A stretch of DNA of 64,000 bases from Magnetospira sp. QH-2 (lineage in GTDB: Bacteria; Pseudomonadota; Alphaproteobacteria; Rhodospirillales; Magnetospiraceae): NCBI RefSeq assembly GCF_000968135.1, contig NZ_FO538765.1, positions 620,001 to 684,000 of the forward strand, in the 5' to 3' direction. Both the position numbers and the translations under genes were made by a program. The stretch's first letter is position 1. Each line of letters opens with the position of its first letter. Below, piece by piece: positions 36,437-44,537 of this stretch. The notes under the pieces were generated by a model, which saw only the letters and a program-made list of their open reading frames with translations, had not been told where the DNA came from and did no database searches.

Positions 36437-37033
36437 GGGGAAAATCGCGGGGCGCATGGCACCTTCCAGGGGACGAAGAAGACCTGGACCCAACCCCGCC
36501 CGCCGCGTCCGGGCGAATGGAAGGCCCCGGACGGGGATCTGGACACCGGCGACATGGAGATCATCGATCTGCTGAACCAGGGCGGCTCCCGACCCGGCCA
36601 GCCCGCCACCGGAAACCGCAACCCCGGGGGCATTCATAATCCGGATGGAACCGGTGAGAAAATGGCGCACACGGATCGGCGGCATGTGGTCACGGAAGAA
36701 TACCTGGATCACCGGATTCGGACGGAAAAAGGTGGTGTTGCGTCAACCTACATCAATCAGGATTTCGCCAACAAGGCGACGACGCTTGCAATTAACAAAG
36801 GCATGCATAAGGCTGAGCGCGAAAATCATGGAAATTACTCAATCACTTGGGATGTTGGGAAAACGGTTGGATATGTGAAAGGCTCCAAAAGCAAGCTAGG
36901 AACAGCAGGAAAGCAAGTGAATATCCCCCATGGAAAGCCACAGCCAACATCACGGGTAAAAGTGATATTCTTTCCAGACAAGATGAAGCCTTATGGTATC
37001 CATATCGTCACATCCTATCCGGTACTGAACTGA
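36437..37033 (+). CDS. orphan tip with RNase A-like (CdiA-CT type) toxin domain, start uncertain
   Basis: The frame is open from directly behind the previous stop: GAHGTFQGTKKTWTQPRPPR, EWKAPDGDLDTGDMEIIDLL, then the domain from MAHTDRRHVVTEEYLDHRIR to RVKVIFFPDKMKPYGIHIVT. An early H-x-x-x-x-H-V, a mid-domain VGKTVGYVKG and a final TSYP resemble the bacterial RNase-A-like CdiA C-terminal domain. It would cut RNA in the target cytoplasm. The first ATG in frame is 36554; no ribosome site is visible, and the 5' part has probably been lost. Confidence 0.6.
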   Translation, partial: GENRGAHGTFQGTKKTWTQPRPPRPGEWKAPDGDLDTGDMEIIDLLNQGGSRPGQPATGNRNPGGIHNPDGTGEKMAHTDRRHVVTEEYLDHRIRTEKGGVASTYINQDFANKATTLAINKGMHKAERENHGNYSITWDVGKTVGYVKGSKSKLGTAGKQVNIPHGKPQPTSRVKVIFFPDKMKPYGIHIVTSYPVLN

Positions 37034-37051
37034 AGAAGTTGGAGCGGTTCT

Positions 37052-37450
37052 ATGACCGAAAAAAGTTTCTATAGCGATTTTCCTCGCTTCCGAAGGTTTT
37101 TAACAACTAGCTTCGGGCCTGGGTGGGGCAATCTTGGAAAAGGCATGGAAGAATGCATTGCCTTTTATCGCGTCTATACCAAAGAAGAGGAAATGGACGG
37201 ACTGCTTATGGAAATCGACGCGTTCCTGAAGTCTCCATGGATCGAACCGAATGCAATTGAGGAGGCATTTCGGCAAGCGGACGTGCATTATCCTTATGAG
37301 AGAAGGCGTTATAAGGGCGCCACCGACCCTAACAACAGAGCCATTGGGTGGGTCGAGGAGATCCGAGATATCCTATTGACCTCGATTCCCGATCAGATAC
37401 GCCGAAACGCCAGCAAGAGAGTTCGTGAAGGCTGGGCCGATCTGTACTAG
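37052..37450 (+). CDS. candidate CdiI-type immunity protein
   Basis: A 132-residue soluble protein 18 bp after the RNase-like tip, with GGAGCGGTT before the ATG. FPRFRRFLTTSFGPGWGNLG followed by acidic helices (YTKEEEMDGLLMEIDAFLKS) resembles small CdiI immunity proteins that pair with RNase-type CdiA tips. A neutralising partner that binds the toxin in the cytoplasm is therefore likely. The junction repeat starts immediately behind its stop. Confidence 0.55.
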   Translation: MTEKSFYSDFPRFRRFLTTSFGPGWGNLGKGMEECIAFYRVYTKEEEMDGLLMEIDAFLKSPWIEPNAIEEAFRQADVHYPYERRRYKGATDPNNRAIGWVEEIRDILLTSIPDQIRRNASKRVREGWADLY

Positions 37451-37471
37451 GTTCCGGTGACGCTGTTTCGG

Positions 37472-37957
37472 TGACGCTGTATTAATTAACCCCGTCTCGT
37501 GCATGCCCGAGGATACCTGGGATGGCATGACCCCGCCCAAGCCGGAGGAAATCCAGGCCATCCGCGACAAGTCGGTGGCCGAGCGCACCCATGCGGATCA
37601 GCGCCGCCTCCATTGGGCCGAGGACTACTGGACCAACGAGGATATCCAGACCGAAACCACCGCGTTTTACAAGCTCAACAGCGAAGTCGGCGCGCCCACG
37701 GGCCATGCCACGGGCCATGCTCCCTTCGGCGCCGACAGCGCCCGTTCGGAAGACGCCCGGATCAACCGCCAGCGCGCCGATGATGTGATCAAGCGCCTCG
37801 GGCCCGATGCCGATCCGGACCATGTGCGCATGGTCGAGGCGCACTATGGGCTGCGGGAACCGGCCCAAGGGGTCTCCATGGATGAGCAGGGCAATCGGTA
37901 TGATGCCCAGGGGCGACGCATCGCCAATCCCAACCAGACCCCGAATCTGCACAAGGC
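37472..37957 (+). repeat. cassette handle repeat, copy 4 (complete)
   Basis: Nearly identical to 31460-31945, from TGACGCTGTATTAATTAACC through the ATG, the handle and the MDEQGNRYDAQGRRIANP unit. Few substitutions are visible (for example ACCATGCC vs ACGATGTG near the end of the handle), so the duplication is recent or kept uniform by recombination. Confidence 0.85.
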
Positions 37958-38825
37958 CAGCGACAGACGAACCAATGTTAGCCAGCCGACCTCCCGCGAT
38001 GGGGAACCCACCGGCGGCATGATCGGGGATGATGGGGCCCTTGGCGGATCGGGGGAACCGGCTACCTACCAAGACCGCTTCCCCATGCAATCGAATTCAT
38101 CCGCCGTGCAAAGAGATCTACATGCCTACCTGGCACGGATGGACGAAAGAGGCCTTCAAGATCAACAACACACTCACAAAAAACAACGGGTCCCGATTGC
38201 CACGGAGCACAAGGCCTGGCTCCTCGAACATGGGGGCAGAGCGGTGGGTATGGAACAGTCGGCGCGCGCCCTCAAGCACTACAATGAAGGTAGCGGCCAG
38301 GATCTGCAAATGCCGACTGAGTGGTTGCGGAGCAACAAGGAAATCACCGAAGCGGAAGACACAAATCATACGGCTATTGGATCCGAACTGATTTCCGATC
38401 CCGCTGTGAATCAGCAGCTTTCCAGTTTGAAGGATGGCCAGTCGGTCACCATTCCCATCGGCAAAACCCTTGACGAAATCGATGCCGATGGCATCAGTGA
38501 TCTCCATTTCGCCAGCGGAAAAAGCAACCTGCAAACGACAGGTGAAGTGACCGTCACACGCCAGGGAAACCAGTTGCATGTCACCGGCCAGCAGGATTAT
38601 CACTGGTTTGACGACTATGACTGGCATAAGAATACGCGTTTCTTTGGTGGGTTAGTGACCGGAGAGCAGATGCAGCAGCTTAAGACCCTGGGATCGGCCA
38701 AGGACTTCAAGATGGTCGGCGATTGGACCGGCACGGTGAGTGGCACCATTCCCCTAAACCCTGGAGGGGGACTGGGCAAGCCCAGCCTGACGTGGACACC
38801 TGGGCAGTCCTCTCCGGGACCTTAA
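37503..38825 (+). CDS. orphan toxin tip homologous to the end of the long toxin
   Basis: 440 residues: handle (1-150), a short linker, then a C-terminal domain that matches that of the 28421 gene. Shared points are LKHYNEGSGQDLQMP vs VRHYRDGSGEDKWIE, LHFASGKSNLQTTGEVTVTR vs LYYASNAANMETGAAFTAIR, and HWFDDYDWHKNTRFF vs YWHDDYDWHPEHNFG. The D-x-Y-D core recalls the active site of colicin-M-type lipid II hydrolases, though their following His-Arg is not evident. No Shine-Dalgarno. Followed by the broken immunity gene. Confidence 0.65.
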   Translation: MPEDTWDGMTPPKPEEIQAIRDKSVAERTHADQRRLHWAEDYWTNEDIQTETTAFYKLNSEVGAPTGHATGHAPFGADSARSEDARINRQRADDVIKRLGPDADPDHVRMVEAHYGLREPAQGVSMDEQGNRYDAQGRRIANPNQTPNLHKASDRRTNVSQPTSRDGEPTGGMIGDDGALGGSGEPATYQDRFPMQSNSSAVQRDLHAYLARMDERGLQDQQHTHKKQRVPIATEHKAWLLEHGGRAVGMEQSARALKHYNEGSGQDLQMPTEWLRSNKEITEAEDTNHTAIGSELISDPAVNQQLSSLKDGQSVTIPIGKTLDEIDADGISDLHFASGKSNLQTTGEVTVTRQGNQLHVTGQQDYHWFDDYDWHKNTRFFGGLVTGEQMQQLKTLGSAKDFKMVGDWTGTVSGTIPLNPGGGLGKPSLTWTPGQSSPGP

Positions 38826-39028
38826 GCGTCAGTCGGCAAGGAAAGGAATGAAGAGCATGGTTCGGAAACTTTTTGGTCTCATGCGTAAGGCGGGTCACCC
38901 GGTGCTCTGGACGGCGCTGTTCATCGCCCTGATCGGCAATCTCTATTACCGGGACCGCCTGTACTGGGAAACACCCTCCATTCCTTTCCAACCGTTTTGC
39001 AATCCGAGAAGCGATGGGGAGCACCCTA

Positions 39029-40043
39029 GATTCAGACCCCAAGTGCACCACCCAGCTATGCTGGGAACGCTATGGGACAGAAATATGCACACGTCAGCTT
39101 GGACGAACGATGCGAGATTTACCGTCTGCATGCAGACGGTAAATCTCAACGGGCCATTGGGCGGCTGATGGGCCGCTCGGCCTCGACCATTGGCCGGGAA
39201 TTGAAGCGCAACGCGCTGCCCCGGGCCGGATACAAGCCGGCCATGGCCGAGCGCATGGCCTGGGCGCGCAAACGCCGCCTGCCGAAAATCGAGCGCTTGA
39301 GCCCTCTGAAAACCCACATCCTGGATGCACTTGCTATGGAACAGAGCCCGGAGCAGATCGCCGGAAGGCTCAAGCTCGAAGGATCAGAGCATACCATCAG
39401 CGCCGAGACAATCTATGCCTGGATCTACGGGCCCCACGGGCGGCGGCGGAAGCTCCACCGCCTGTTGCCGCAGGCCAAATCCCGTCGCGGACGACGGGCC
39501 CGAAAAGGGCGGCGCGATCCGCCGATCCCCGACCGGATGCCGATCCATATGCGTCCGACCAAGGCCCATCTGCGCGCCGAGCCGGGCCATTGGGAGGCCG
39601 ACTTGGTGCACTTCCGCAAGCAACGGGCCTGTTTGCTCACCTGTATCGAGCGGCGGTCTCGGCTGCTGCTCACCGCGACCCTTCCAGACAAAACCGCCCG
39701 CACCACCGCCGAGGCGCTGGCCAGGCTGCTCAACCGTGCGCCCAAACGGGCCCGGAAAACCGTCACCCTGGACAACGGCGGCGAGTTCTACGACCACAAG
39801 AGCCTGCCTGTGCGCGCCTTCTTTTGCGATCCCCATTCCCCCTGGCAGCGCGGCTCCATCGAGAACGCCAACGGCGTCCTGCGCCGCAGCCTGCCCAGGC
39901 ACATTCGCCTCAATAAATTCTCCGATCAAGACATCGAGGACATCACATGGACCTACAACACAACGCCCCGAAAATGCCTCGGTTTCCTCACGCCAATCGA
40001 GGCATTCGCCAAATCAATCGGTGTTGCACTTGAAATTTGAATC
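39029..40043 (+). mobile_element. IS30-family insertion sequence
   Basis: About 1,015 bp bounded by imperfect inverted repeats: GATTCAGACCCCAAGTGCAC at 39029 and the inverse of GATTCAAATTTCAAGTGCAA ending at 40043. It contains one transposase gene covering almost its whole length. I could not define the 2-3 bp target duplication with certainty. Confidence 0.85.
39072..40040 (+). CDS. IS30-family transposase
   Basis: A 322-residue DDE transposase. N-terminal HTH: YAHVSLDERCEIYRLHADGK, SQRAIGRLMGRSASTIGREL. Catalytic core: GHWEADLVHF (first Asp), TVTLDNGGEFYDH (second Asp) and WQRGSIENANGVLRRSLPR (Glu), with the IS30 hallmark DIEDITWTYNTTPRKCLGFLTP. All three acidic residues are present, so it looks active. 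It lies within the second immunity gene. Confidence 0.93.
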   Translation: MGQKYAHVSLDERCEIYRLHADGKSQRAIGRLMGRSASTIGRELKRNALPRAGYKPAMAERMAWARKRRLPKIERLSPLKTHILDALAMEQSPEQIAGRLKLEGSEHTISAETIYAWIYGPHGRRRKLHRLLPQAKSRRGRRARKGRRDPPIPDRMPIHMRPTKAHLRAEPGHWEADLVHFRKQRACLLTCIERRSRLLLTATLPDKTARTTAEALARLLNRAPKRARKTVTLDNGGEFYDHKSLPVRAFFCDPHSPWQRGSIENANGVLRRSLPRHIRLNKFSDQDIEDITWTYNTTPRKCLGFLTPIEAFAKSIGVALEI

Positions 40044-40342
40044 CAGCGCACCTCCGTCCGGTAAATGGTGAATTCACCTTATCTCCAGAATTCCTAGAAT
40101 ATGCAGTCGCGGAAATGGCAATTTGGGGATTTTCAGTAAAAGCTGAATTTCAGGACATTAATTTGCCTGTTCTGATTGCCCCAAGAGATTTTGACGATGC
40201 CTCGACGATGACTCATGTAACCGAAAAGGCTTATTTTGCGGCAAGAGATGTACCGACCTACCTGGACACCGCTACCGTGAAGAAAATATACGGTTTGTCG
40301 ATCACTTGTGAGGAAATCGAGGGTGTGGTTACCCGATTCTGA

Positions 40343-40654
40343 GGTGGTGGGCGTTATTTTCTTTGGAAATCCCGGCTCTCTCGGCGGTCTCCGGGTTACT
40401 GTGGTTACGGTGGGGTTACAGGTGCCACTCCGCAAATTATTCCCCCCCGGGGTTACGCTAATGGCATGGACGCCCCCTTCGGCTTCGTGATGAGCCATAC
40501 TGGAGGTTGTCGAAACTTTCCAATAGCGGGAGCGTCCAATGAGCAATGAAATGCTAAATTCAGAAGTCCCGCCTGATGCCTCGACGGACTCCGCGTGAGG
40601 CAGTCCTGACTCCAATACTGTCTTTCCGGCCTGCGCCACACCTATCGCCCCCCA
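40343..40654. repeat. degenerate cassette remnant and junction repeats
   Basis: No gene. GGGTTACTGTGGTTACGGTG (40393-40412) and GGGGTTACGCTAATGG (40449-40464) repeat junction motifs. ATGGACGCCCCCTTCGG at 40466 is the beginning of the truncated handle, but after 6 codons it runs into unrelated sequence. The array therefore ends here with a further, almost deleted cassette. Confidence 0.6.
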
Positions 40655-40690
40655 CAAAAAAGGCCGCCGGAAAATCCGACGGCCCTTTCT
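40655..40690 (-). terminator. terminator of the bc1 operon
   Basis: On the minus strand GGCCGTCGG-ATTTT-CCGGCGGCC is followed by TTTTTTG. Stem of about 9 bp with one mismatch; lies 22 bp behind the petC stop. Confidence 0.85.
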
Positions 40691-40711
40691 ATTTCAATGC
40701 GGCGCCAAGGT

Positions 40712-41554
40712 TTAGTGCAGGTCGCGCCAGATCTGTTTCTTCAGGGCGAACAACAGCACCGAAAAGATGATCAGGAAACCCACGACCTTGAGGCCAAGGC
40801 TGGCGCGTTCTTCCAGTTCCGGCTCCGCGGCCCAGGACAGGAACGCCGTGACGTCGCGGGCGTGCTGGTCGAGGGTGGCGGGCGTGCCGTCTTCATATTC
40901 CACCGCTTCGTCATAGAGCGGCGGGGCCATGGAGATGGCGTGACCCGGGAACCAATGGTTCCAGGACTTATCCTCGGGGATCGCCTCATAGCCTTCCGGA
41001 GTCTCTTCCTCGTAGCCGGTCAGCAGCGCATAGAGGTAGTCCGGCCCGTTGAACCGCGCCTTGGTGATCAAGGACAGGTCCGGCGGCAGAGCCCCGGCGT
41101 TGGACGCCATGGCCGCCTGCGGATTGGGGAACGGCGCATTGAAGCGGTCCGCGGGCAGGGCCGGGCGGACCAGGAATTCGCCGTCCTCGTCGAGGACTTC
41201 GCCTTCGTCATCGGGGCCGGCAAGCACTTCGTACTCGGCGGCGATTTCCTTGATCTCGTCTTCGGTGTAGCCCAAGGCCGACAGATTGCGGTAGGCGATC
41301 AGGTCCAAGGAGTGGCAGCTGTTGCATACTTCCTTGAAAACCTGGAAGCCGCGCTTGAGCTGCGCCTTGTCGAAGTGCACGAAGATGTCGATACCGGTCA
41401 TGATGTTCAATCCGGCGATACGCAGTCCGGACTGTTTAAAGGTCCAGTCTTGCATCGGCGGCTTGGGTGCCGACGAGGCCTGTGCCGCGCCGGACCCAAG
41501 GGTCACGGCGAGGACGGCGGCCAAGGCGGCGGTACGAATGAAGGTGGTCTTCAT
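40712..41554 (-). CDS. petC: cytochrome c1 of the bc1 complex
   Basis: The membrane-anchored haem-c subunit that passes electrons from the Rieske centre to soluble cytochrome c. 280 residues: signal peptide MKTTFIRTAALAAVLAVTLG ending at AQA, haem site VCNSCHSLDLIAYR, the methionine ligand region HAISMAPPLYDEAVEY, and a C-terminal anchor LKVVGFLIIFSVLLFALKKQ. Acidic insert GPDDEGEVLDEDGE is typical for alphaproteobacteria. Start at 41554 with AGGAGGAGAC upstream; third gene of the operon. Confidence 0.95.
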   Translation of the reverse strand: MKTTFIRTAALAAVLAVTLGSGAAQASSAPKPPMQDWTFKQSGLRIAGLNIMTGIDIFVHFDKAQLKRGFQVFKEVCNSCHSLDLIAYRNLSALGYTEDEIKEIAAEYEVLAGPDDEGEVLDEDGEFLVRPALPADRFNAPFPNPQAAMASNAGALPPDLSLITKARFNGPDYLYALLTGYEEETPEGYEAIPEDKSWNHWFPGHAISMAPPLYDEAVEYEDGTPATLDQHARDVTAFLSWAAEPELEERASLGLKVVGFLIIFSVLLFALKKQIWRDLH

Positions 41555-41577
41555 TGGATTGTCTCCTCCTTGTCCGC

Positions 41578-42816
41578 TCAGTGGGTCACGGCAGCGGAAA
41601 TGCTGTCCGGAAGTTCTTTGGTTGATTCCATGCGGCTGACAATCGGCACGATCAACAGCAGGTGCGCGAAGTAGTAGGCGGTCGAGAGCTGACCGATGAT
41701 GATCCAAGCACCCTCGGCCGGCATGCCGCCCGCCTTGCCCAGAATCAGGCAGTCAATGACGAACAGCCAGAAGAACATCATGGACAATGGCCGGAACTTC
41801 ATGCTGCGCACCTTGGAACCGTCGAGCCAAGGCAGCAGGGCCAGGAAGATGATCGACAGGAACATGGCGATCACGCCTTGCAGCTTGGCGGTCAGGAACC
41901 AGATGTCCGTCGTGAAGGCCCGCAAGATGGCGTAGAACGGCAGGAAGTACCATTCCGGCACGATATGCGCGGGGGTCACCAACGGATTGGCCGGGATGTA
42001 GTTGTCCGGTTCGCCGAAGAAGTTGGGCGCGAAGAACACGAAGAACATGAAGAAGGCCAAGAAGACGGCAATCCCGTAGAGATCCTTGATGGTGTAGTAA
42101 GGATGGAACGGAATGGTGTCTTGTTCGCTCTTCACGTCGATGCCCAGCGGGTTGTTGGACTTGTGGTGATGCAGCGCCCAGAGGTGGATGAACACCAGGG
42201 CGAAGAGCACGAAGGGCAGCAGGTAGTGCAGCGAGAAGAACCGGTTCAGGGTCGGATTGTCGACCGAGAAGCCGCCCCACAGCCACTCAACGATGTCCAC
42301 GCCAACAAACGGGATGGCGGAGAACAAGTTGGTGATCACCGTGGCGCCCCAGAAGCTCATCTGGCCCCATGGCAGCACGTAGCCCATGAAAGCGGTGGCC
42401 ATCATCGCCAGGATGATGATCACGCCGATGATCCAAAGCAGTTCACGCGGGTACTTGTAGGACCCGTAGTACATCCCCCTGAACAGGTGGATATAGACCA
42501 CGATGAAGAACATGGACGCGCCATTCATGTGCATGTAGCGCATCATCCAGCCCCAGTTCACATCGCGCATGATGCGCTCGACACTGGCAAAGGCCATGTC
42601 TTCGTGCGGGGTGTAATTCATCACCAGCATAATGCCGGTAAGGATCATGATGACCAGAACCATGCCTGCCAGGGAACCGAAATTCCACCAGTACGACAGG
42701 TTGCGCGCGGTCGGATACCCACTGCCCACCGAGCTATCGATGAAGCTGAAGATCGGCAACCGATATTCGATCCAATTCAGGACCGGGTTCTTGAATTCTT
42801 TTGTAGAATGAGACAT
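41578..42816 (-). CDS. petB: cytochrome b of the bc1 complex
   Basis: The quinol-oxidising membrane subunit, 412 residues. It shows [20 protein letters not shown], the haem-ligand histidines in [22 protein letters not shown] (helix B) and [19 protein letters not shown] (helix D), and the PEWY motif of the Qo site in [17 protein letters not shown]. Eight or so membrane helices are visible. It begins 15 bp after the Rieske gene and ends 23 bp before petC. Confidence 0.97.
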   Translation of the reverse strand: MSHSTKEFKNPVLNWIEYRLPIFSFIDSSVGSGYPTARNLSYWWNFGSLAGMVLVIMILTGIMLVMNYTPHEDMAFASVERIMRDVNWGWMMRYMHMNGASMFFIVVYIHLFRGMYYGSYKYPRELLWIIGVIIILAMMATAFMGYVLPWGQMSFWGATVITNLFSAIPFVGVDIVEWLWGGFSVDNPTLNRFFSLHYLLPFVLFALVFIHLWALHHHKSNNPLGIDVKSEQDTIPFHPYYTIKDLYGIAVFLAFFMFFVFFAPNFFGEPDNYIPANPLVTPAHIVPEWYFLPFYAILRAFTTDIWFLTAKLQGVIAMFLSIIFLALLPWLDGSKVRSMKFRPLSMMFFWLFVIDCLILGKAGGMPAEGAWIIIGQLSTAYYFAHLLLIVPIVSRMESTKELPDSISAAVTH

Positions 42817-42830
42817 TTCGACTCCCCCGG

Positions 42831-43388
42831 TTAGCCGATCAAGATGACGTCGTCGGATACGAACTCGTAAGGCGGCACCGGCAGATTGAGCGGCGCCGGG
42901 CCCTTGCGGATGCGTCCGGACGTATCGTAGTGGGAACCATGGCAGGGGCAGAACCAGCCGCCAAAATCACCCTTGGGTTCGCTAGGCTTCTGACCTTGCG
43001 GAATGCAGCCCAAATGGGTGCAAATGCCGATCAGCACCAGCCATTCGGGCTTTTGTACCCGCTCGGCGTCCGACTGCGGATCGCGCATGTCCGCGGCCGA
43101 GTCCTCTGCGGTGGCTTTGGCGATTTCTTCCGCTGTGCGATGACGGATAAAGGTCGACTTGCCGCGCCATTGAACGGTAATGGCCATGCCTTCCTCGATG
43201 CCCGAGATATCCACTTCGGTGGAGGCCAGCGCCAGCACATCGGCCGACGGAGCCATGAAGTCGATAAAGGGCCAAACGGCGGCCGCGGTGCCAACGGCAC
43301 CGAAGGCAATAGTGCCGTACAAGAGGAAATCGCGGCGGGTTGCGTCGTCGCCCGGGTTTTCAGGCGCGGTGGTAGCCGTGTCTGCCAT
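42831..43388 (-). CDS. petA: Rieske iron-sulfur subunit of the bc1 complex
   Basis: 185 residues. The N terminus has a twin-arginine signal-anchor ([20 protein letters not shown]) and the C-terminal domain carries the [2Fe-2S] ligands in [10 protein letters not shown] and CPCHGSHYD. It is the first gene of petABC. The promoter must lie in 43389-43684, which contains no further gene; AT-rich sequence at 43590-43650 is suggestive but no clear -35/-10 pair stands out. Confidence 0.97.
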   Translation of the reverse strand: MADTATTAPENPGDDATRRDFLLYGTIAFGAVGTAAAVWPFIDFMAPSADVLALASTEVDISGIEEGMAITVQWRGKSTFIRHRTAEEIAKATAEDSAADMRDPQSDAERVQKPEWLVLIGICTHLGCIPQGQKPSEPKGDFGGWFCPCHGSHYDTSGRIRKGPAPLNLPVPPYEFVSDDVILIG

Positions 43389-43684
43389 GACTTAACAATC
43401 CCCTTCTCGGCCCATGTTTTTGGGCCTGTCTGCGTTGTTACCATTGGGTCGTTGGTCCTCGGAGGCAATCCCCAGTTCGCCAGCCGTGGTCCCGGAGAGG
43501 ACTCCTCTCCCCCTGTTGATAGCGGGCGATTCGATAAAGACAGAACCGCCCTGCATTTCGCCCAGAGACGAAATGTAGCGGAAGGGTATATAGCGTATAT
43601 TATTGCTCTTGGAAAGCCCGGAAACGCTTCTATTGCCTATTTTATAAGGAAATGCTTATTTAACATTCCGCGACCAAAGGAACC

Positions 43685-44149
43685 GTGAAATCGCCCATGC
43701 GTCTTGTGTTGTTCGAGCCGGATATCCCACAAAACGCGGGTACCCTTTTCCGCCTGGGTGCTTGCCTTGGTCTGCCGGTGGATATTATCGAACCCTGTGG
43801 GTTCATTTTATCCGATAAACACCTGCGTCGCGCGGGTATGGATTACACGGACCTGGTTCAGATCACCCGCCACAATTCCTGGGCGGATTTCGAAGCACAA
43901 CGGACCGGTCGGCTGATTTTGCTGACCACCCGGGGTGACCGATCCCACGTGGACTTTCATTTTGAATCAGATGATTGCGTGATGGTGGGGCGGGAGAGTG
44001 CCGGGGTGCCCGAGGCCGTGCACGCGGCTGCCGATGCCCGCTTGCGGGTACCCATGATGCCTGATGCCCGCTCGCTCAATGTGGCGGTGACGGCGGCGTT
44101 GGTGATCGGCGAAGCCCTTCGCCAGACCGACGGTTTTCCAAGACTTTAG
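43685..44149 (+). CDS. trmL: tRNA (cytidine(34)-2'-O)-methyltransferase
   Basis: A 154-residue SPOUT methyltransferase that modifies the wobble position of tRNA-Leu isoacceptors. The family pattern is complete: LVLFEPDIPQNAGTLFRLGA, VMVGRESAGVPEAVHAAADA and the knotted SAM site MMPDARSLNVAVTAALVIGE. I use the GTG at 43685 because AAAGGA lies 3 bp upstream; the ATG at 43697 matches the usual family start and is equally possible. Divergent from petA and convergent with the next gene, with overlapping stop codons. Confidence 0.92.
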   Translation: MKSPMRLVLFEPDIPQNAGTLFRLGACLGLPVDIIEPCGFILSDKHLRRAGMDYTDLVQITRHNSWADFEAQRTGRLILLTTRGDRSHVDFHFESDDCVMVGRESAGVPEAVHAAADARLRVPMMPDARSLNVAVTAALVIGEALRQTDGFPRL

Positions 44150-44502
44150 TGATGCTCTGCCTTTTCGGCGCATTTAACGCAAAGGGGCACCGACGGGTCC
44201 AGGTCCAGGCGCTTGGCCGGAATTTTGGCATCACAGGCGGTACAATGGCCGTAGTCGCCTTCTTCGATCCGCTCGAGGGCATCATTGATATGCATGAGTT
44301 CCACCTGCCGATGGCGCTCCAGTTCCTGGGCCATGGCCTGGGACTGCAGGGCATCCATGCGCGATAGCCGTCCCAGGCGCTGCTGATCCACTTCGACCGT
44401 CGCCCGGTCACCTTCGGTGGCGTCATGTTCGCTGTTCAACTCGTCTTGGCGGGCAATGAGCCGCGCCTTGTACGATTCCAGATCCAGGTCCTTCCTGCTC
44501 AT
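44146..44502 (-). CDS. DksA/TraR-family zinc-finger protein
   Basis: A 118-residue protein with an N-terminal coiled coil (YKARLIARQDELNSEHDATE, AQELERHRQVELMHINDALE) and a four-cysteine zinc finger (YGHCTACDAKIPAKRL ... VPLCVKCAE). Members bind the RNA polymerase secondary channel and modulate transcription. It is shorter than E. coli DksA and the acidic tip residues are not clear, so a general TraR/DksA call is safer. Start at 44502, since the frame upstream is only shadow coding. Confidence 0.85.
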   Translation of the reverse strand: MSRKDLDLESYKARLIARQDELNSEHDATEGDRATVEVDQQRLGRLSRMDALQSQAMAQELERHRQVELMHINDALERIEEGDYGHCTACDAKIPAKRLDLDPSVPLCVKCAEKAEHH

Positions 44503-44537
44503 AGTGCATGTTCTCTTAATTTGTGGGATGGAGACGG

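Larger units (their letters stand above)
38848..40342 (+). pseudogene. immunity gene interrupted by IS30
   Basis: The 5' part (ATG 38848) encodes KLFGLMRKAGHPVLWTALFI and ALIGNLYYRDRLYWE, the same membrane anchor as in the 30658 protein. It is intact up to about GEHPR at 39028, where the IS30 starts. Behind the IS the frame resumes (from about 40044: HLRPVNGEFTLSPEFLEYAV ... YGLSITCEEIEGVVTRF) and stops at 40342. Together the two halves would give a protein of about the expected size. The interruption leaves the second copy of this toxin tip without a functional partner. Confidence 0.6.

Noticed and set aside
31460-40483. CRISPR-like array from regularly recurring handles
   Set aside because: The repeats are 200-485 bp and coding, and spacing is more than 1 kb; they are protein cassettes.
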